Source of the DNA: Bordetella parapertussis
GTDB taxonomy: Bacteria; Pseudomonadota; Gammaproteobacteria; Burkholderiales; Thiobacillaceae
Reading direction: 5' to 3'
Length of the DNA: 39,644 bases
NCBI GenBank assembly: GCA_945890495.1
Contig: CAMDCO010000018.1
Span: 1-39,644 of the forward strand
The number at the start of each line of letters is the position of its first letter. Positions within the stretch are counted from its first letter, which is position 1. A program made the translations under genes and the position numbers. Under the pieces are notes generated by a model. The model saw only the letters and a list, made by a program, of their open reading frames with translations, searched no databases and was not told the origin of the DNA. Positions 24,479 to 33,335 of this stretch are shown one piece after another.

Positions 24479-27247
24479 CTACCGATCCGCTGGCCTCTCC
24501 CCTGTGTGCTGCAGGATGGACGCCACCAGCACATCCACATCCACCGGCTTGCTGACATGATCCACCATGCCGGCCGCAAAACATTTCACGCGCTCCTCCG
24601 GCAGGGCGTGGGCCGTCAGTCCAATCACGGGCAAATCAGGATCTATCTCATGCAGGCGACGCGTTGCGTCATAGCCATCCATGACCGGCATCTGAATATC
24701 CATCAATACCGCATCAAAGGCCCCTACACCCGCCTTCTTCATGCGGTCCACCGCCACCTGACCATCCTCGGCGAACACCACCTGGGCACCTTCGTGCAAC
24801 AGCATATCCTCGAGGATAAGACGGTTGACCTCGACATCCTCCGCCGCCAGCAGTCTGAAACCGGCCAATCGCGGCCCCGCCGGAACCGCCGGAACTGCCG
24901 GAACTGCCGGAACTGCCGGAACTGCCGGCCCCGCCGGAACCGCCGGCAAGGGCAAGCGCAGGGTGAATGTGCTGCCGTGACCTGGAGCGCTCTCCACCTC
25001 GATATCCCCTCCCATCAGGATCGCCAGCTTTCTGCTGATGGCCAACCCAAGACCACTCCCTCCCTGACGGCGCGTCAGCGAGCCATCCAGTTGCTCAAAG
25101 GGTTGGAAGAGGCGGGCGACCTGCTCGGCCGTCATCCCGATACCGGTATCTATCACCCGGAAAAAGCAATCCTCGCCATCCCGCGCCACCCGCAGTCGAA
25201 TCTCGCCGTGTTCTGTGAACTTGGCCGCGTTGTTGAGAAGGTTCACCAAAATCTGGCGCAGACGCTGGGCATCGCCCAACACCCAAGGTGCAAGGTCAGG
25301 GGCAATATCGGGCGCTACGCTGACGGTGCCAGCCAGGCCTTTTTTATCCAAGGTACCGGACACCATCCGGGTCGCACCGCCAATGACAGCGAGCAAATCG
25401 AAGGGCTGTGCCTCCACACTGAACTTACCGGAATTCAGCTTGGAAAAATCGAGGATGTCGTTAATCACCGCCAGCAGATGCTCGCCTGCCTCATTAATCC
25501 GCACAAAAGCCTGGTGTGATGTCTGTCCCACGCTGTCACGCGCCCCGATCCTGGCCAGGCCCAGCACGGCACCAATCGGCGTGCGGATCTCATGGCTGAT
25601 ATTGGTCAGAAACTCGGACTTTATCTGTGCCAGACGCTCAGACTCGGCACGCGCCTCGGAGAGTTCCACGACCAGAGCCTTGAGTTGCTCATGATCTCGA
25701 GCCGCTGCATCGGCCAGACGCCTTTTCTCGGTGACATCTTCCCTGATACTGAGGTAATGCGTAATGCGCCCGCCGGCCTGCCGAACCGGAGAGATCCACT
25801 CATGTTCCACATAGGATGTCCCATCCTTGCGGCGATTGAACAGATCACCTTCCCACGCCCGCCCCTGCCGCAGGGCCTCCCAGAGGGCCACATAAGTGGC
25901 CTGCGGGGTCAGGCCGGAAGCCAGCATGCGGGGGTTCTGGCCCATGATCTCCTCCCGGTCATAACCGGAATGGCGCACAAAGGCCTCATTGATATACTCG
26001 ATCCTGGCATCGAGGTCGGTAATGAGAACCCCCTCCGGGCTCTGTTCCACGGCCAGCGAGAGTTTGCTCAACTGCTCCGTGGCGCGTGAAATCTCCTTGT
26101 TCTTTCGCTTGTATACGACGACCGCCGTGGCCAGGCCTATCAACAACAGGGCCAACAGGGCATACAACAAGCCCAGAATAACCCTACGATTCGCTGCGTA
26201 GAAAGAGGGGACCGGGTTAATGAATGTCGCCTGCCCCCCCACCCCCGGAGGCAAGCGAAAGCCCGAGTCCACCAGGTGTCTCTGATCGAACAGATATTCG
26301 TTGGGGCTCGTCTCAAGGGGTGGCAAGGCCGCGACCGGCGTGCCGGCCAAGTAGCGTTGCAACAGACTAGCGGCGGCACGCCCCTGGCGCGGGCCGCTGG
26401 TCACATATCCGCCCAATACACCGGACAGGACATAGGCATCCTCCATGCTGATCACATCAAAGCGGCCCGCACGGGTGATCGCACTCAACACCGCCGGCAA
26501 CCCCAGCAGGTGGCCCTCTCGATCGGAAACCCCTCCCAGCGTCCCCAAAAAGATGAAACGCTCCGTGCGGCCGACCAACCCTTCCAGCAGATCTTCCAGA
26601 TGCTTCGACGAAATAAAATGGGCCCGGATGAGTGGCATCTGGCGCAGATCGTTGCGGATCTCGCGCTCGATGGCCTGATGGGTCTCAGTTCCATCGCCCA
26701 CGATCAGGATTCCGGACGACGCCTGATCGCCCTTAGCCAGGGCCTCCATCAGGCGCAAGTTGGGCGTGATCTCCTTTTTCTCGAAGACGCCCGTCACTTG
26801 CGCGGGATTGATCTGTGCCTTGATCTCGTAGTTGTTGACCCCGGAAAAGAAGACGGGCACCCCCGGGAAGACCCGATCCAGATGGTTCAGTGCGAACGAG
26901 AGGGCATTGTCATCCGTGACATAGATTGCGTCCGGTTGATAGCCACGGTATTTCTCCCGTAGATGCGCCGCCATCAAAGCCGCATGCGCTGGGCCATACC
27001 CTGTGCGTTTGGTATCCAGGTATTCCACCCGGTAGTCATAGTACCGGGCCGTATCAGCGTTCATGGCCCGCACAAAACCCTGATGCTGGCCTTGAGTCCA
27101 GGCATATTCCTGACTGTAGGAATGCAACACAAAGATGCGCGCGCTCGTCGTCGTATGAGCGAAATGGGCCGGTACCGCTTGAGCCACTGCCGGGTAGCCC
27201 ACCAGCACGAGCCACAGGGCCCAGAGGAGGCGCAGCCCCACACTCAT
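24479..27247 (-). CDS. hybrid sensor histidine kinase with periplasmic binding domain
   Basis: The 922-residue protein has a signal peptide (ending AVAQA), then a periplasmic ABC-type substrate-binding-like domain (about 30-330; [36 protein letters not shown]). A membrane helix lies at about 352-377, then a PAS domain ([20 protein letters not shown]), HisKA with phospho-His in SHEIRTP near 550, an HATPase domain ([24 protein letters not shown]), and a C-terminal receiver with Asp in [11 protein letters not shown] near 849. A proline-alanine-valine repeat links the kinase to the receiver. ATG 27247 overlaps the HPt stop (ATGA), so I reject the longer start. With the HPt and receiver genes it should form a multi-step phosphorelay. 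Confidence 0.92.
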   Translation of the reverse strand: MSVGLRLLWALWLVLVGYPAVAQAVPAHFAHTTTSARIFVLHSYSQEYAWTQGQHQGFVRAMNADTARYYDYRVEYLDTKRTGYGPAHAALMAAHLREKYRGYQPDAIYVTDDNALSFALNHLDRVFPGVPVFFSGVNNYEIKAQINPAQVTGVFEKKEITPNLRLMEALAKGDQASSGILIVGDGTETHQAIEREIRNDLRQMPLIRAHFISSKHLEDLLEGLVGRTERFIFLGTLGGVSDREGHLLGLPAVLSAITRAGRFDVISMEDAYVLSGVLGGYVTSGPRQGRAAASLLQRYLAGTPVAALPPLETSPNEYLFDQRHLVDSGFRLPPGVGGQATFINPVPSFYAANRRVILGLLYALLALLLIGLATAVVVYKRKNKEISRATEQLSKLSLAVEQSPEGVLITDLDARIEYINEAFVRHSGYDREEIMGQNPRMLASGLTPQATYVALWEALRQGRAWEGDLFNRRKDGTSYVEHEWISPVRQAGGRITHYLSIREDVTEKRRLADAAARDHEQLKALVVELSEARAESERLAQIKSEFLTNISHEIRTPIGAVLGLARIGARDSVGQTSHQAFVRINEAGEHLLAVINDILDFSKLNSGKFSVEAQPFDLLAVIGGATRMVSGTLDKKGLAGTVSVAPDIAPDLAPWVLGDAQRLRQILVNLLNNAAKFTEHGEIRLRVARDGEDCFFRVIDTGIGMTAEQVARLFQPFEQLDGSLTRRQGGSGLGLAISRKLAILMGGDIEVESAPGHGSTFTLRLPLPAVPAGPAVPAVPAVPAVPAVPAGPRLAGFRLLAAEDVEVNRLILEDMLLHEGAQVVFAEDGQVAVDRMKKAGVGAFDAVLMDIQMPVMDGYDATRRLHEIDPDLPVIGLTAHALPEERVKCFAAGMVDHVSKPVDVDVLVASILQHTGERPADR
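24874..24952. repeat. 9-bp tandem repeat in the kinase linker
   Basis: GGAACTGCC and close variants occur about eight times in a row, encoding (Val/Gly)-Pro-Ala triplets between the ATPase and receiver domains. The repeat keeps the frame whatever the copy number, so linker length could vary between strains. Confidence 0.85.
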
Positions 27248-27612
27248 GCCGCTCCCCCGGAATAAGCGGCTAGCCAAGATTGCAAGTCGTTGAGCATCCC
27301 CTCCATGGCTTGCGCGAGGGTCGCGGCCAACTCGGTGGCAACAGGATCCCCTGCCCGTGCGGCCAATTCGGTCTGCCGCGCCAAGTCCTGCACGCCGGCC
27401 GACATCAGGTTCCCGGCCAGCCCCTTGATACTGTGAGCGGTAGCTGCCAGGGCGGCCCAGTCACTTTGCTCGGCCTGGCTGCGCAACAGGGCCGGAGCAT
27501 TCTGGTGACCACTCAGCGCAGCGGCCACGAGTTTGGCCACAAAATCCTGGCGACCGCCAAAACGATCCAGGAATTTGGGCCAGTCAATCGAACCCGAATC
27601 AGCGTGTTGCAA
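27244..27612 (-). CDS. HPt phosphotransfer protein
   Basis: The 122-residue helical protein has the histidine phosphotransfer signature [15 protein letters not shown], phospho-acceptor His near residue 58, and helices [17 protein letters not shown] and [13 protein letters not shown]. It is a stand-alone HPt domain that would carry phosphate from the receiver of the hybrid kinase to a final receiver protein. It lies 25 bases after the receiver gene and overlaps the kinase start by four bases (ATGA). Confidence 0.9.
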   Translation of the reverse strand: MQHADSGSIDWPKFLDRFGGRQDFVAKLVAAALSGHQNAPALLRSQAEQSDWAALAATAHSIKGLAGNLMSAGVQDLARQTELAARAGDPVATELAATLAQAMEGMLNDLQSWLAAYSGGAA

Positions 27613-27637
27613 TTCAGCCCCTCCTTTTCGCGTCCAA

Positions 27638-28090
27638 CTACCCCCGTCCCGGCACTACGGAGGGCTCAATGCCCAAGGCATGAAGTTGCTTGAATACCAT
27701 GGCACAGCGCAGATTGTTGCGAATTCGCGCCAACACCACGGGTGGATTGAACGGCTTGTGCATGAAATCCGTCGCACCGAGACTCAAACCAATCTCCTCG
27801 TCGGTAGAACCCTCCATCCCCGTTAAGAACAGGATCGGGACATCCTGTCTCTGCGGGTCGGCCTTGATCCGGCGGCAGACCTCGAAGCCATCCATGTCAG
27901 GCATCATGATGTCGAGCAAAATCAGGTCAGCCTTGCCACCTGCCTCCAGATAGGCCAAGGCACCCTGCCCGCTCGCCTCGATATGTACCTGATAGTGATC
28001 TTTCAGCAAATCCTCCAGCACGAGGAGATAGATCACCTCGTCATCGACTGCCAGGATAGTTGCCTCTGATTGAGTTGATTCTGATGCCAC
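27638..28090 (-). CDS. single-domain response regulator
   Basis: The 150-residue protein consists of one receiver domain: acidic pocket AVDDE, phospho-Asp in LILLDIMMPDMDGFEV, Thr in ILFLTGMEG and Lys in FMHKPFNPP. A ~25-residue helical tail (VFKQLHALGIEPS) has no DNA-binding or enzymatic domain. It probably acts through protein contact. It starts at GTG 28090 with GGAG upstream and is first in the operon with HPt and hybrid kinase. The divergent pilus motor gene is a plausible place to look for an output. Confidence 0.9.
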   Translation of the reverse strand: MASESTQSEATILAVDDEVIYLLVLEDLLKDHYQVHIEASGQGALAYLEAGGKADLILLDIMMPDMDGFEVCRRIKADPQRQDVPILFLTGMEGSTDEEIGLSLGATDFMHKPFNPPVVLARIRNNLRCAMVFKQLHALGIEPSVVPGRG

Positions 28091-28183
28091 CGCACACTCC
28101 GTTCATTGCTCGCCTTGGCGCCCATCTTACCGAAACACGCAGGACAACCGATTCGCCCCGATGCATTCCCTGCGTGCAGGCCC

Positions 28184-28212
28184 GTTATAACCATACACTG
28201 CAAGCAAAGCAA
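28184..28212 (-). promoter_or_regulatory. sigma-70-like promoter for the phosphorelay operon
   Basis: On the minus strand TTGCTT (28212-28207) and TATAAC (28189-28184) are 17 bases apart, about 95 bases before the receiver gene start. The ~220-bp gap to mshE must also hold the divergent pilus promoter, which I could not pick out. Confidence 0.4.
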
Positions 28213-28311
28213 GCCGTGGATACCAAACCGGATCGGCCGGATATGCTTTAATAAGATCCGGTGAGTGCCCGAGCGCCTCGCCCCTCCCTTACCCCTTACT
28301 GCGGAGCCACC

Positions 28312-30006
28312 GTGCCGATCACTGAAAAGACTTCCCTGGGAGACGCCTTGGTCAAGGATGGCTTGATCACCCCGGAGCAACTCGAAATCGCCAAGCTGGA
28401 GCAACAGAAACACGGCCAGAAACTGGGGCGCGTACTGGTCAGACTCGGTTTTGTCGATGAAGGACAAGTCTCCAAGGGTCTCGCCACCCAGCTTTCGCTG
28501 CCTTACATCGATCTCAAGCATTACCACTTCAAGCCCGAGACCATCGCCCTGTTGCCCGAGGCCTTGGTGCGTCGATTCCGTGTCCTACCCTTGGAGGACA
28601 GCGAAGACAGCGTGCTTCTGGGCATGTCGGACCCCACCAATCTCCAGGCCTACGATGCCGTCGCTCGCCAGTTACGCCGCGATATCCGGATAGCCGTCGT
28701 CGACGAAAGCAATCTGCTGGAAAGCATCGACATGATGTATCGACGCACCAGCGAGATCGTCGGGCTGGCCAGACGCCTGGAAAGCGATCTCGGTGCCACG
28801 GCAGTCACTTTTCCAACCGACCTCGCCACGCCGACGGCGGACGAGGCCCCGGTGGTCAAGCTGTTACAAAAACTGTTTGAAGACGCCCTTCAGGTCGGCG
28901 CCTCCGACATCCACTTTGAGCCGCAAGAGAACAAGCTGCAAATTCGTTTTCGCATTGATGGCATCCTGCATCCGCAAACCGAGGCCGACATCCGGGTAGC
29001 CAATGCCCTGGCCCTGCGCATCAAACTCATGTCCGGATTGGACATCTCGGAAAAGCGCCTGCCCCAGGACGGCCGTTTCAATTTTTCCGCCCGAAAAAGA
29101 AATGTCGATGTACGCCTCTCGACCATGCCGACGCAATACGGTGAATCGGTGGTGCTGCGGTTATTGATGCGTGGCGAGATGCTCAGTCTGGAACGATTGG
29201 GAATGCCTGATGCCCTGTTGGCCCGCTTCCGGCAGGTCATTCACCGCCCAAACGGCATGGTCCTCGTCACTGGGCCAACCGGCAGCGGCAAGACCACCAC
29301 CCTCTACGCCGCGCTATCCGAAATCAGCAGCACGGAAAACAAGACCCTCACCGTCGAGGACCCGATCGAATACCGCTTGCCCGGGATCAATCAGGTGCAG
29401 GTCAATGAAAAAATCGACCTCGGCTTCGCCCGCGTCCTGCGCTCGGCCCTGCGTCAGGACCCCGACATCATCCTGATCGGCGAGATGCGCGACCATGAAA
29501 CCGCACAGATTGGTCTGCGCGCCGCGATGACCGGCCATCTGGTGCTATCCACCCTGCACACCAACGACGCGGTCAGCACCCCCATACGGCTGCTCGACAT
29601 GGGCATCCCAAAATACATGGTGACCACCTCGTTACAGGCCATCCTGGCGCAACGACTGGTGCGGCTCGTCTGCGAGGCGTGCGCCCAACCCTACACCCCC
29701 GAGCCCGGCGAACAGGCCTGGATCCACACGGAATTGGGCGAGACCCCAACACCGCCAACCTTCAGGCGCGCCTGCGGCTGCGCCCATTGCAACGGCACCG
29801 GCTACCGCGGCCGCATCGGCGTGTACGAAATGCTCGAGTTCGACGCCGCCACCCTCGAGGCCTTCAATCATCTCGACATGGCCAACTTCACCCAGTCCGT
29901 GCACAAACGCATGGCCGGGCAGACCCTGCGCCACCACGCTGCCCTGCGCGCCAGTCAAGGGCAGACCACCATCGCCGATGCGATGCGTGTCAGCAATACG
30001 GACTGA
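28312..30006 (+). CDS. mshE: MshE-type pilus extension ATPase
   Basis: The 564-residue protein has an N-terminal MshEN domain (SLGDALVKDGLITPEQLEIA, then LGRVLVRLGFVDEGQVSKGL), a fold known to bind cyclic di-GMP in Vibrio MshE. The secretion ATPase core has Walker A GPTGSGKTT near residue 321, the Asp box VEDPIEYRLPGINQVQV, Walker B IILIGEMRD and the His box GHLVLSTLHTND. A tetracysteine zinc site has CEAC near 454 and CGCAHC near 489. It powers assembly of an MSHA-type IV pilus at the inner membrane. GTG 28312 with GGAG five bases upstream fits the family start; an in-frame GTG at 28261 is less likely. mshG follows. Confidence 0.9.
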   Translation: MPITEKTSLGDALVKDGLITPEQLEIAKLEQQKHGQKLGRVLVRLGFVDEGQVSKGLATQLSLPYIDLKHYHFKPETIALLPEALVRRFRVLPLEDSEDSVLLGMSDPTNLQAYDAVARQLRRDIRIAVVDESNLLESIDMMYRRTSEIVGLARRLESDLGATAVTFPTDLATPTADEAPVVKLLQKLFEDALQVGASDIHFEPQENKLQIRFRIDGILHPQTEADIRVANALALRIKLMSGLDISEKRLPQDGRFNFSARKRNVDVRLSTMPTQYGESVVLRLLMRGEMLSLERLGMPDALLARFRQVIHRPNGMVLVTGPTGSGKTTTLYAALSEISSTENKTLTVEDPIEYRLPGINQVQVNEKIDLGFARVLRSALRQDPDIILIGEMRDHETAQIGLRAAMTGHLVLSTLHTNDAVSTPIRLLDMGIPKYMVTTSLQAILAQRLVRLVCEACAQPYTPEPGEQAWIHTELGETPTPPTFRRACGCAHCNGTGYRGRIGVYEMLEFDAATLEAFNHLDMANFTQSVHKRMAGQTLRHHAALRASQGQTTIADAMRVSNTD

Positions 30007-30020
30007 AGGCCGCGCCCGCC

Positions 30021-31244
30021 ATGGCTCAATTCGAATTCAAGGCCCGCGACACACACGGCGTTCTACAGCGCGGCGTACGCGAAGGGGACAGTCGTGACGC
30101 CATCGCCGATCAGCTCGCCCATGCGGGATGGTTTCCGGTCGAGATCACCCCCTACCGTGCCGGCGGTGCACCTCTGGATTTCCACCTGCCATTTCTCAAG
30201 CCGGCCATCCCGCCTCAAGAGGTTGAAATCTTTTGCCGCAACATGAGCACCCTGCTCAAGGCGGGCGTCCCCATCCTGCGCGCCCTGGCCGGCATCCAGG
30301 CATCCAGCCAGACGCCCGCCTTTGCCCGCGTCGTCGGTCAGGTTCGCGAACACCTGGAAAGCGGGCAAGAACTCAGCTCTGCCCTGCATCAACACCCCAC
30401 GGTATTCAGCCCCTATTTCGTCAGCATGGTGCGGGTGGGCGAGATGACCGGCACGCTGGAAGGCATCTTCCTGCGCCTCTACCAACACCTCGAGTTCGAA
30501 AAGGCCACGCGAGAACGGGTTCGCGCCGCCCTGCGCTACCCCAGATTCGTGGTAATCGCCATGGCCGTTGCCATGGTCATCCTCAACCTCGTCGTCCTGC
30601 CCACCTTTGCCCAGATCTTTGCCGGCCTGAACACCGAACTGCCGTGGATGACCCGCCTGCTCCTCAAGACCTCGCACGCCATGGTGACCGACTGGCCCTG
30701 GCTACTGGGCGGCATCGTCGGACTGGGGCTAGTCTACCGTGCGTGGGTCGCCAAACCGGAGGGACGCTACCAGCACGACCGCTTGCTGCTCAAACTCCCG
30801 GTCGTCGGCCCCCTCGTACTCAAGGCCTCCCTCGCCCGGTTTGCACGCAGCTTTGCACTGGCCAGCCGCTCCGGCGTCCCCATCGTGCAAGCCCTCAACG
30901 CCGTCGCCGAGACCGTGGGCAATGCCTACATCGGCCAGCGCATCGCACAGATGCGCAGCAGCATCGAACATGGCGACAACCTCCTCAATGCGGCCGTCGC
31001 CACCGGCGTCTTCACCCCAACCGTCCTGCAGATGCTGGCCGTAGGGGAAGAGTCGGGATCCCTGGACGACATGATCGACGAGGCCGCCCACCTGTATGAG
31101 CAGGAAGTAGACTACGCACTCCAGAACCTGGGCGCGCAGATCGAACCGACCCTGATCGCCGGGCTGGGCGTGATGGTGCTGATCCTGGCGCTCGGCGTCT
31201 TCCTGCCGATGTGGGATATGGGCCATACCGCGTTGCGCAAATAA
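30021..31244 (+). CDS. mshG: MshG/GspF-type pilus platform protein
   Basis: The 407-residue inner-membrane protein starts MAQFEFKARDTHG and has two related GspF domains: FCRNMSTLLKAGVPILRAL, and the second copy FARSFALASRSGVPIVQAL with VLQMLAVGEESGSLDDM. Membrane segments are at about 171-195 and 215-235 and at the C-terminus (TLIAGLGVMVLILALGVFLP). It is the platform against which the ATPase works to push pilins out. It lies 14 bases after mshE. Confidence 0.92.
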   Translation: MAQFEFKARDTHGVLQRGVREGDSRDAIADQLAHAGWFPVEITPYRAGGAPLDFHLPFLKPAIPPQEVEIFCRNMSTLLKAGVPILRALAGIQASSQTPAFARVVGQVREHLESGQELSSALHQHPTVFSPYFVSMVRVGEMTGTLEGIFLRLYQHLEFEKATRERVRAALRYPRFVVIAMAVAMVILNLVVLPTFAQIFAGLNTELPWMTRLLLKTSHAMVTDWPWLLGGIVGLGLVYRAWVAKPEGRYQHDRLLLKLPVVGPLVLKASLARFARSFALASRSGVPIVQALNAVAETVGNAYIGQRIAQMRSSIEHGDNLLNAAVATGVFTPTVLQMLAVGEESGSLDDMIDEAAHLYEQEVDYALQNLGAQIEPTLIAGLGVMVLILALGVFLPMWDMGHTALRK

Positions 31245-31283
31245 ATTGGGATAAATGATCGTCATCAAGGCGGAACAAAAAAA

Positions 31284-31728
31284 CGGCTCTATGTGATTTG
31301 TAGTGGGTCATCCAGGTGATCGTGCCAAATCACATAGAGCCCAAATAAACCGTTAGCGTGAAACAACACGGTCATTGGCGTAGGGGCAACCCCCTGTGGT
31401 TGCCCATTCGCCACCAGGGCAGGCACAGGGGCCTGCCCCTACGAGGTGGCCACCCCTCAACAGGCGTAGGGGCAACCCCCTGTGGTTACCCATTCGCCAC
31501 CAGGGCAGGCACAGGGGCCCGCCCCTACGAGGTGACCGCCCCTCAACAGGCGTAGGGGCAACCCCCTGTGGTTGCCCTAGTTGGGCGGGCACGAGGACTC
31601 CCCCTGCAATCGGTTTCATGATTTGGGGTGGCATGAATGCCATGAAAGTTGAGGCCGCTTTCCCTCTCCCCAGCCCTCTCCCGGTGGGAGAGGGAGCAAC
31701 GGCCTTACCCACTAAATAACATAGAGCC
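31284..31728. mobile_element. MITE-like element inserted in the pilus cluster
   Basis: The left end GGCTCTATGTGATTT + GTAGTGGGTCATCC is identical to the left end at 182, and the right end (ACCCACTAAAT then AACATAGAGCC, 31707-31728) is its inverted partner. Inside, a shorter copy of the right arm (AAATCACATAGAGCC, 31327-31341) makes a ~57-bp hairpin, then come 86-bp tandem repeats and the CCCTCTCCC hairpin. No gene is present. The element separates mshG from the pilin gene. Confidence 0.7.
31378..31583. repeat. 86-bp tandem repeat, about 2.4 copies
   Basis: Units begin at 31378, 31464 and 31550 (last one partial). Each has two stem-forming blocks, a GGGGCAACCCC type and a GGGCAGGCACAGGGG type, the same blocks as at 1-140 and 6867-7005. 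Units differ at only a few positions, which points to recent duplication. Confidence 0.85.
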
Positions 31729-31737
31729 AAAAAAACC

Positions 31738-31765
31738 TTGCCTATTAATGTAAATATTCTATGAT
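31738..31765 (+). promoter_or_regulatory. sigma-70-like promoter for the pilin gene
   Basis: TTGCCT (31738-31743) and TATGAT (31760-31765) have a 16-base AT-rich spacer, ten bases beyond the right end of the inserted element and 43 bases before the pilin ATG. It would allow the pilin to be expressed on its own despite the insertion. Confidence 0.6.
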
Positions 31766-31808
31766 TCGGGTCATGGAATTTTTTAGTTGGTGCATGAAAG
31801 GGGTTGTC

Positions 31809-32231
31809 ATGGACAAATCACAAAAGGGTTTCACGCTGATCGAGCTGGCCATCGTCATCGTGATCTTGGGCATCCTGGCCGCTATGGCCGTACCCAAGTT
31901 TTTGGATATGCGTACGAGTGCCGCACAATCGGCGACGGACGCAGTCGCTGGCGCTATCACGACAGGCTTTGCGAATAACTATGCCGCCGTGCTTGCACAG
32001 AATGCGGGGTCTATCGATATTGCAGTTTTTCCCTCGGCTGGCGGCGTACTGGCGCTGGTCAATAGCATCTTGGCGAACGGCACGAGCCAGATTACTGCGT
32101 ACACAGCAAACATGACCAGCGGCGTGTCCGCTGTTACTGTGTCCTGTGCCGCCGGTGATACGGCAACTCTACTCGTAAGTAGAGCATCCCCCGCTGCGAG
32201 CGCTACGGCTACCCTGATCTGCACCAGTTAA
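31809..32231 (+). CDS. mshA: MshA-like major type IV pilin
   Basis: The 140-residue prepilin has a short positive leader (MDKSQKG) cut before FTLIELAIVIVILGILAA, the N-methyl-Phe helix with Glu5. Its globular domain is rich in Ala, Ser and Thr and has two cysteines (VSCAAGD and the terminal ICTS) for the C-terminal loop. GAAAGGGG five bases upstream fixes the ATG. It is followed by a terminator, as expected for an abundant structural subunit. The many Ser/Thr residues in the second half (SRASPAASATATL) are candidate glycosylation sites, by inference. Confidence 0.92.
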   Translation: MDKSQKGFTLIELAIVIVILGILAAMAVPKFLDMRTSAAQSATDAVAGAITTGFANNYAAVLAQNAGSIDIAVFPSAGGVLALVNSILANGTSQITAYTANMTSGVSAVTVSCAAGDTATLLVSRASPAASATATLICTS

Positions 32232-32260
32232 TAGCCACTAATAGCCACCATCCCTCATAG

Positions 32261-32286
32261 CCGGGCGCACTCAGGCCCGGTTTTTT
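32261..32286 (+). terminator. rho-independent terminator after the pilin gene
   Basis: CCGGGC (32261-32266) pairs with GCCCGG (32275-32280), extended by flanking pairs, followed by TTTTTT. The next gene begins six bases later, so distal genes may depend on read-through. Confidence 0.9.
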
Positions 32287-32291
32287 ATCTC

Positions 32292-32600
32292 ATGCCCGAC
32301 ATCCCTACCCTCAGCCAAACCCTGGTCGATGCCTTTGGGCGCATCGTGCCACTTCATGGCCACCCCACGCACGGCAAGAAACGCCCTTCCAAGGGGGAGA
32401 TTGCCGCGCTCAGCGCGACCCACCTGCAGCGTTTCATGGATCAGGCACGCCAAGTACGCACGCAGCATCGCCTCGGCCTCTTGGCCCGGGCCCGGGTTGC
32501 CTTTGCCGTCCAGCAACAGCTATTGGCCTTGGGCTACCCCGCGCCCCTGGTCAAGCAGGTCTTGTTCGCCCTGCTGACCGCCGCCTTCACGGGACACTAG
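32292..32600 (+). CDS. unknown 102-residue helical protein
   Basis: The basic, mostly helical protein contains HGHPTHGKKRPSKGEIAALS, then LQRFMDQARQVRTQHRLG and FAVQQQLLALGYPAPLVKQ. It has no signal peptide and no clear membrane segment. I do not recognise a family. It starts directly after the pilin terminator and ends six bases before the methyltransferase frame, so it is part of the methyltransferase/O-GlcNAc-transferase group. A small partner protein for those enzymes is possible but unproven. Confidence 0.6.
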   Translation: MPDIPTLSQTLVDAFGRIVPLHGHPTHGKKRPSKGEIAALSATHLQRFMDQARQVRTQHRLGLLARARVAFAVQQQLLALGYPAPLVKQVLFALLTAAFTGH

Positions 32601-32606
32601 GGCCCC

Positions 32607-33335
32607 TTGTCCCGTCTAGGCGAATTCCTCTGGCAGCGGCTGACCGCGTGGCGGTCTGCCCAAGGCCTGCTTCCAGACCCCACCTCGCCGACCGCAGCTG
32701 ACCTCGCCCTGTTTCAGGGGCCGGGACGACGCTTCCTGCATGTCGGCTGCGGCCCGGCACGCAAGCCGCATGTCAGCCCCGGTCTGCAAGGGGCAGACTG
32801 GCAGGAGATCCGCCTCGACATCGACCCGGCCGTCTCGCCGGATATCGTGGCCAACCTGCTCGACATGACCGGCGTGCCGGAAGGCACCGTCGAGGCCGTG
32901 TATTCCTCGCACAGCATCGAGCACCTTTATCCCCATGAAGTCCCCATGGCGCTGGCCGAGTTCCACCGCGTGCTCAAGCCGGAGGGGCTGTTGATCCTGA
33001 CCTGCCCGGATTTGCAGGCCGTCTGCCGTCTGGTCGCCGAGGACCAACTGGACGAACCGGCCTATATCTCACCCGCCGGCCCCATCGCCCCACTGGACAT
33101 CCTCTATGGCCTTCGCCCCGCGATGGCCGCTGGCAACCTATTCATGGCGCACCACACAGGCTTCACCCTGAAAACGCTGATCGCGGCCTGCAAGGCGGCC
33201 GGGTTTGGCTCGGTGGCCGGCCTGCGGGATTCCTTTGCCCTTTGGGTGTTGGCCTGCAAGGAACCGGTGTCTACGACCGTCCTTCAGCAACGGGCGGCCG
33301 AACATCTGCCGCCTCACACCCTGCCCGTCCCTTGA
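32607..33335 (+). CDS. class I SAM-dependent methyltransferase
   Basis: The ~242-residue protein has the SAM-binding loop RRFLHVGCGPARKPH (residues ~41-55), an acidic residue after strand 2 (IRLDIDPAVSPDIVANLLD), and post-I motifs VYSSHSIEHLYPHEVPMAL then LKPEGLLILTCPDL, as in methyltransferases acting on sugars or small molecules. The start is TTG 32607, or a later codon, so the N-terminus is uncertain. Its TGA overlaps the TTG start of the O-GlcNAc-transferase gene, which ties the two together. Confidence 0.82.
   Translation: MSRLGEFLWQRLTAWRSAQGLLPDPTSPTAADLALFQGPGRRFLHVGCGPARKPHVSPGLQGADWQEIRLDIDPAVSPDIVANLLDMTGVPEGTVEAVYSSHSIEHLYPHEVPMALAEFHRVLKPEGLLILTCPDLQAVCRLVAEDQLDEPAYISPAGPIAPLDILYGLRPAMAAGNLFMAHHTGFTLKTLIAACKAAGFGSVAGLRDSFALWVLACKEPVSTTVLQQRAAEHLPPHTLPVP

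Noticed and set aside
28033-28527. 164-codon minus-strand frame across the mshE start
   Set aside because: It overlaps the well-supported mshE N-terminus and receiver-gene start and has no family features.
31378-31583. Regular repeat resembling a CRISPR array
   Set aside because: The units are directly tandem with no unique spacers, 86 bp long, and no cas genes are near.
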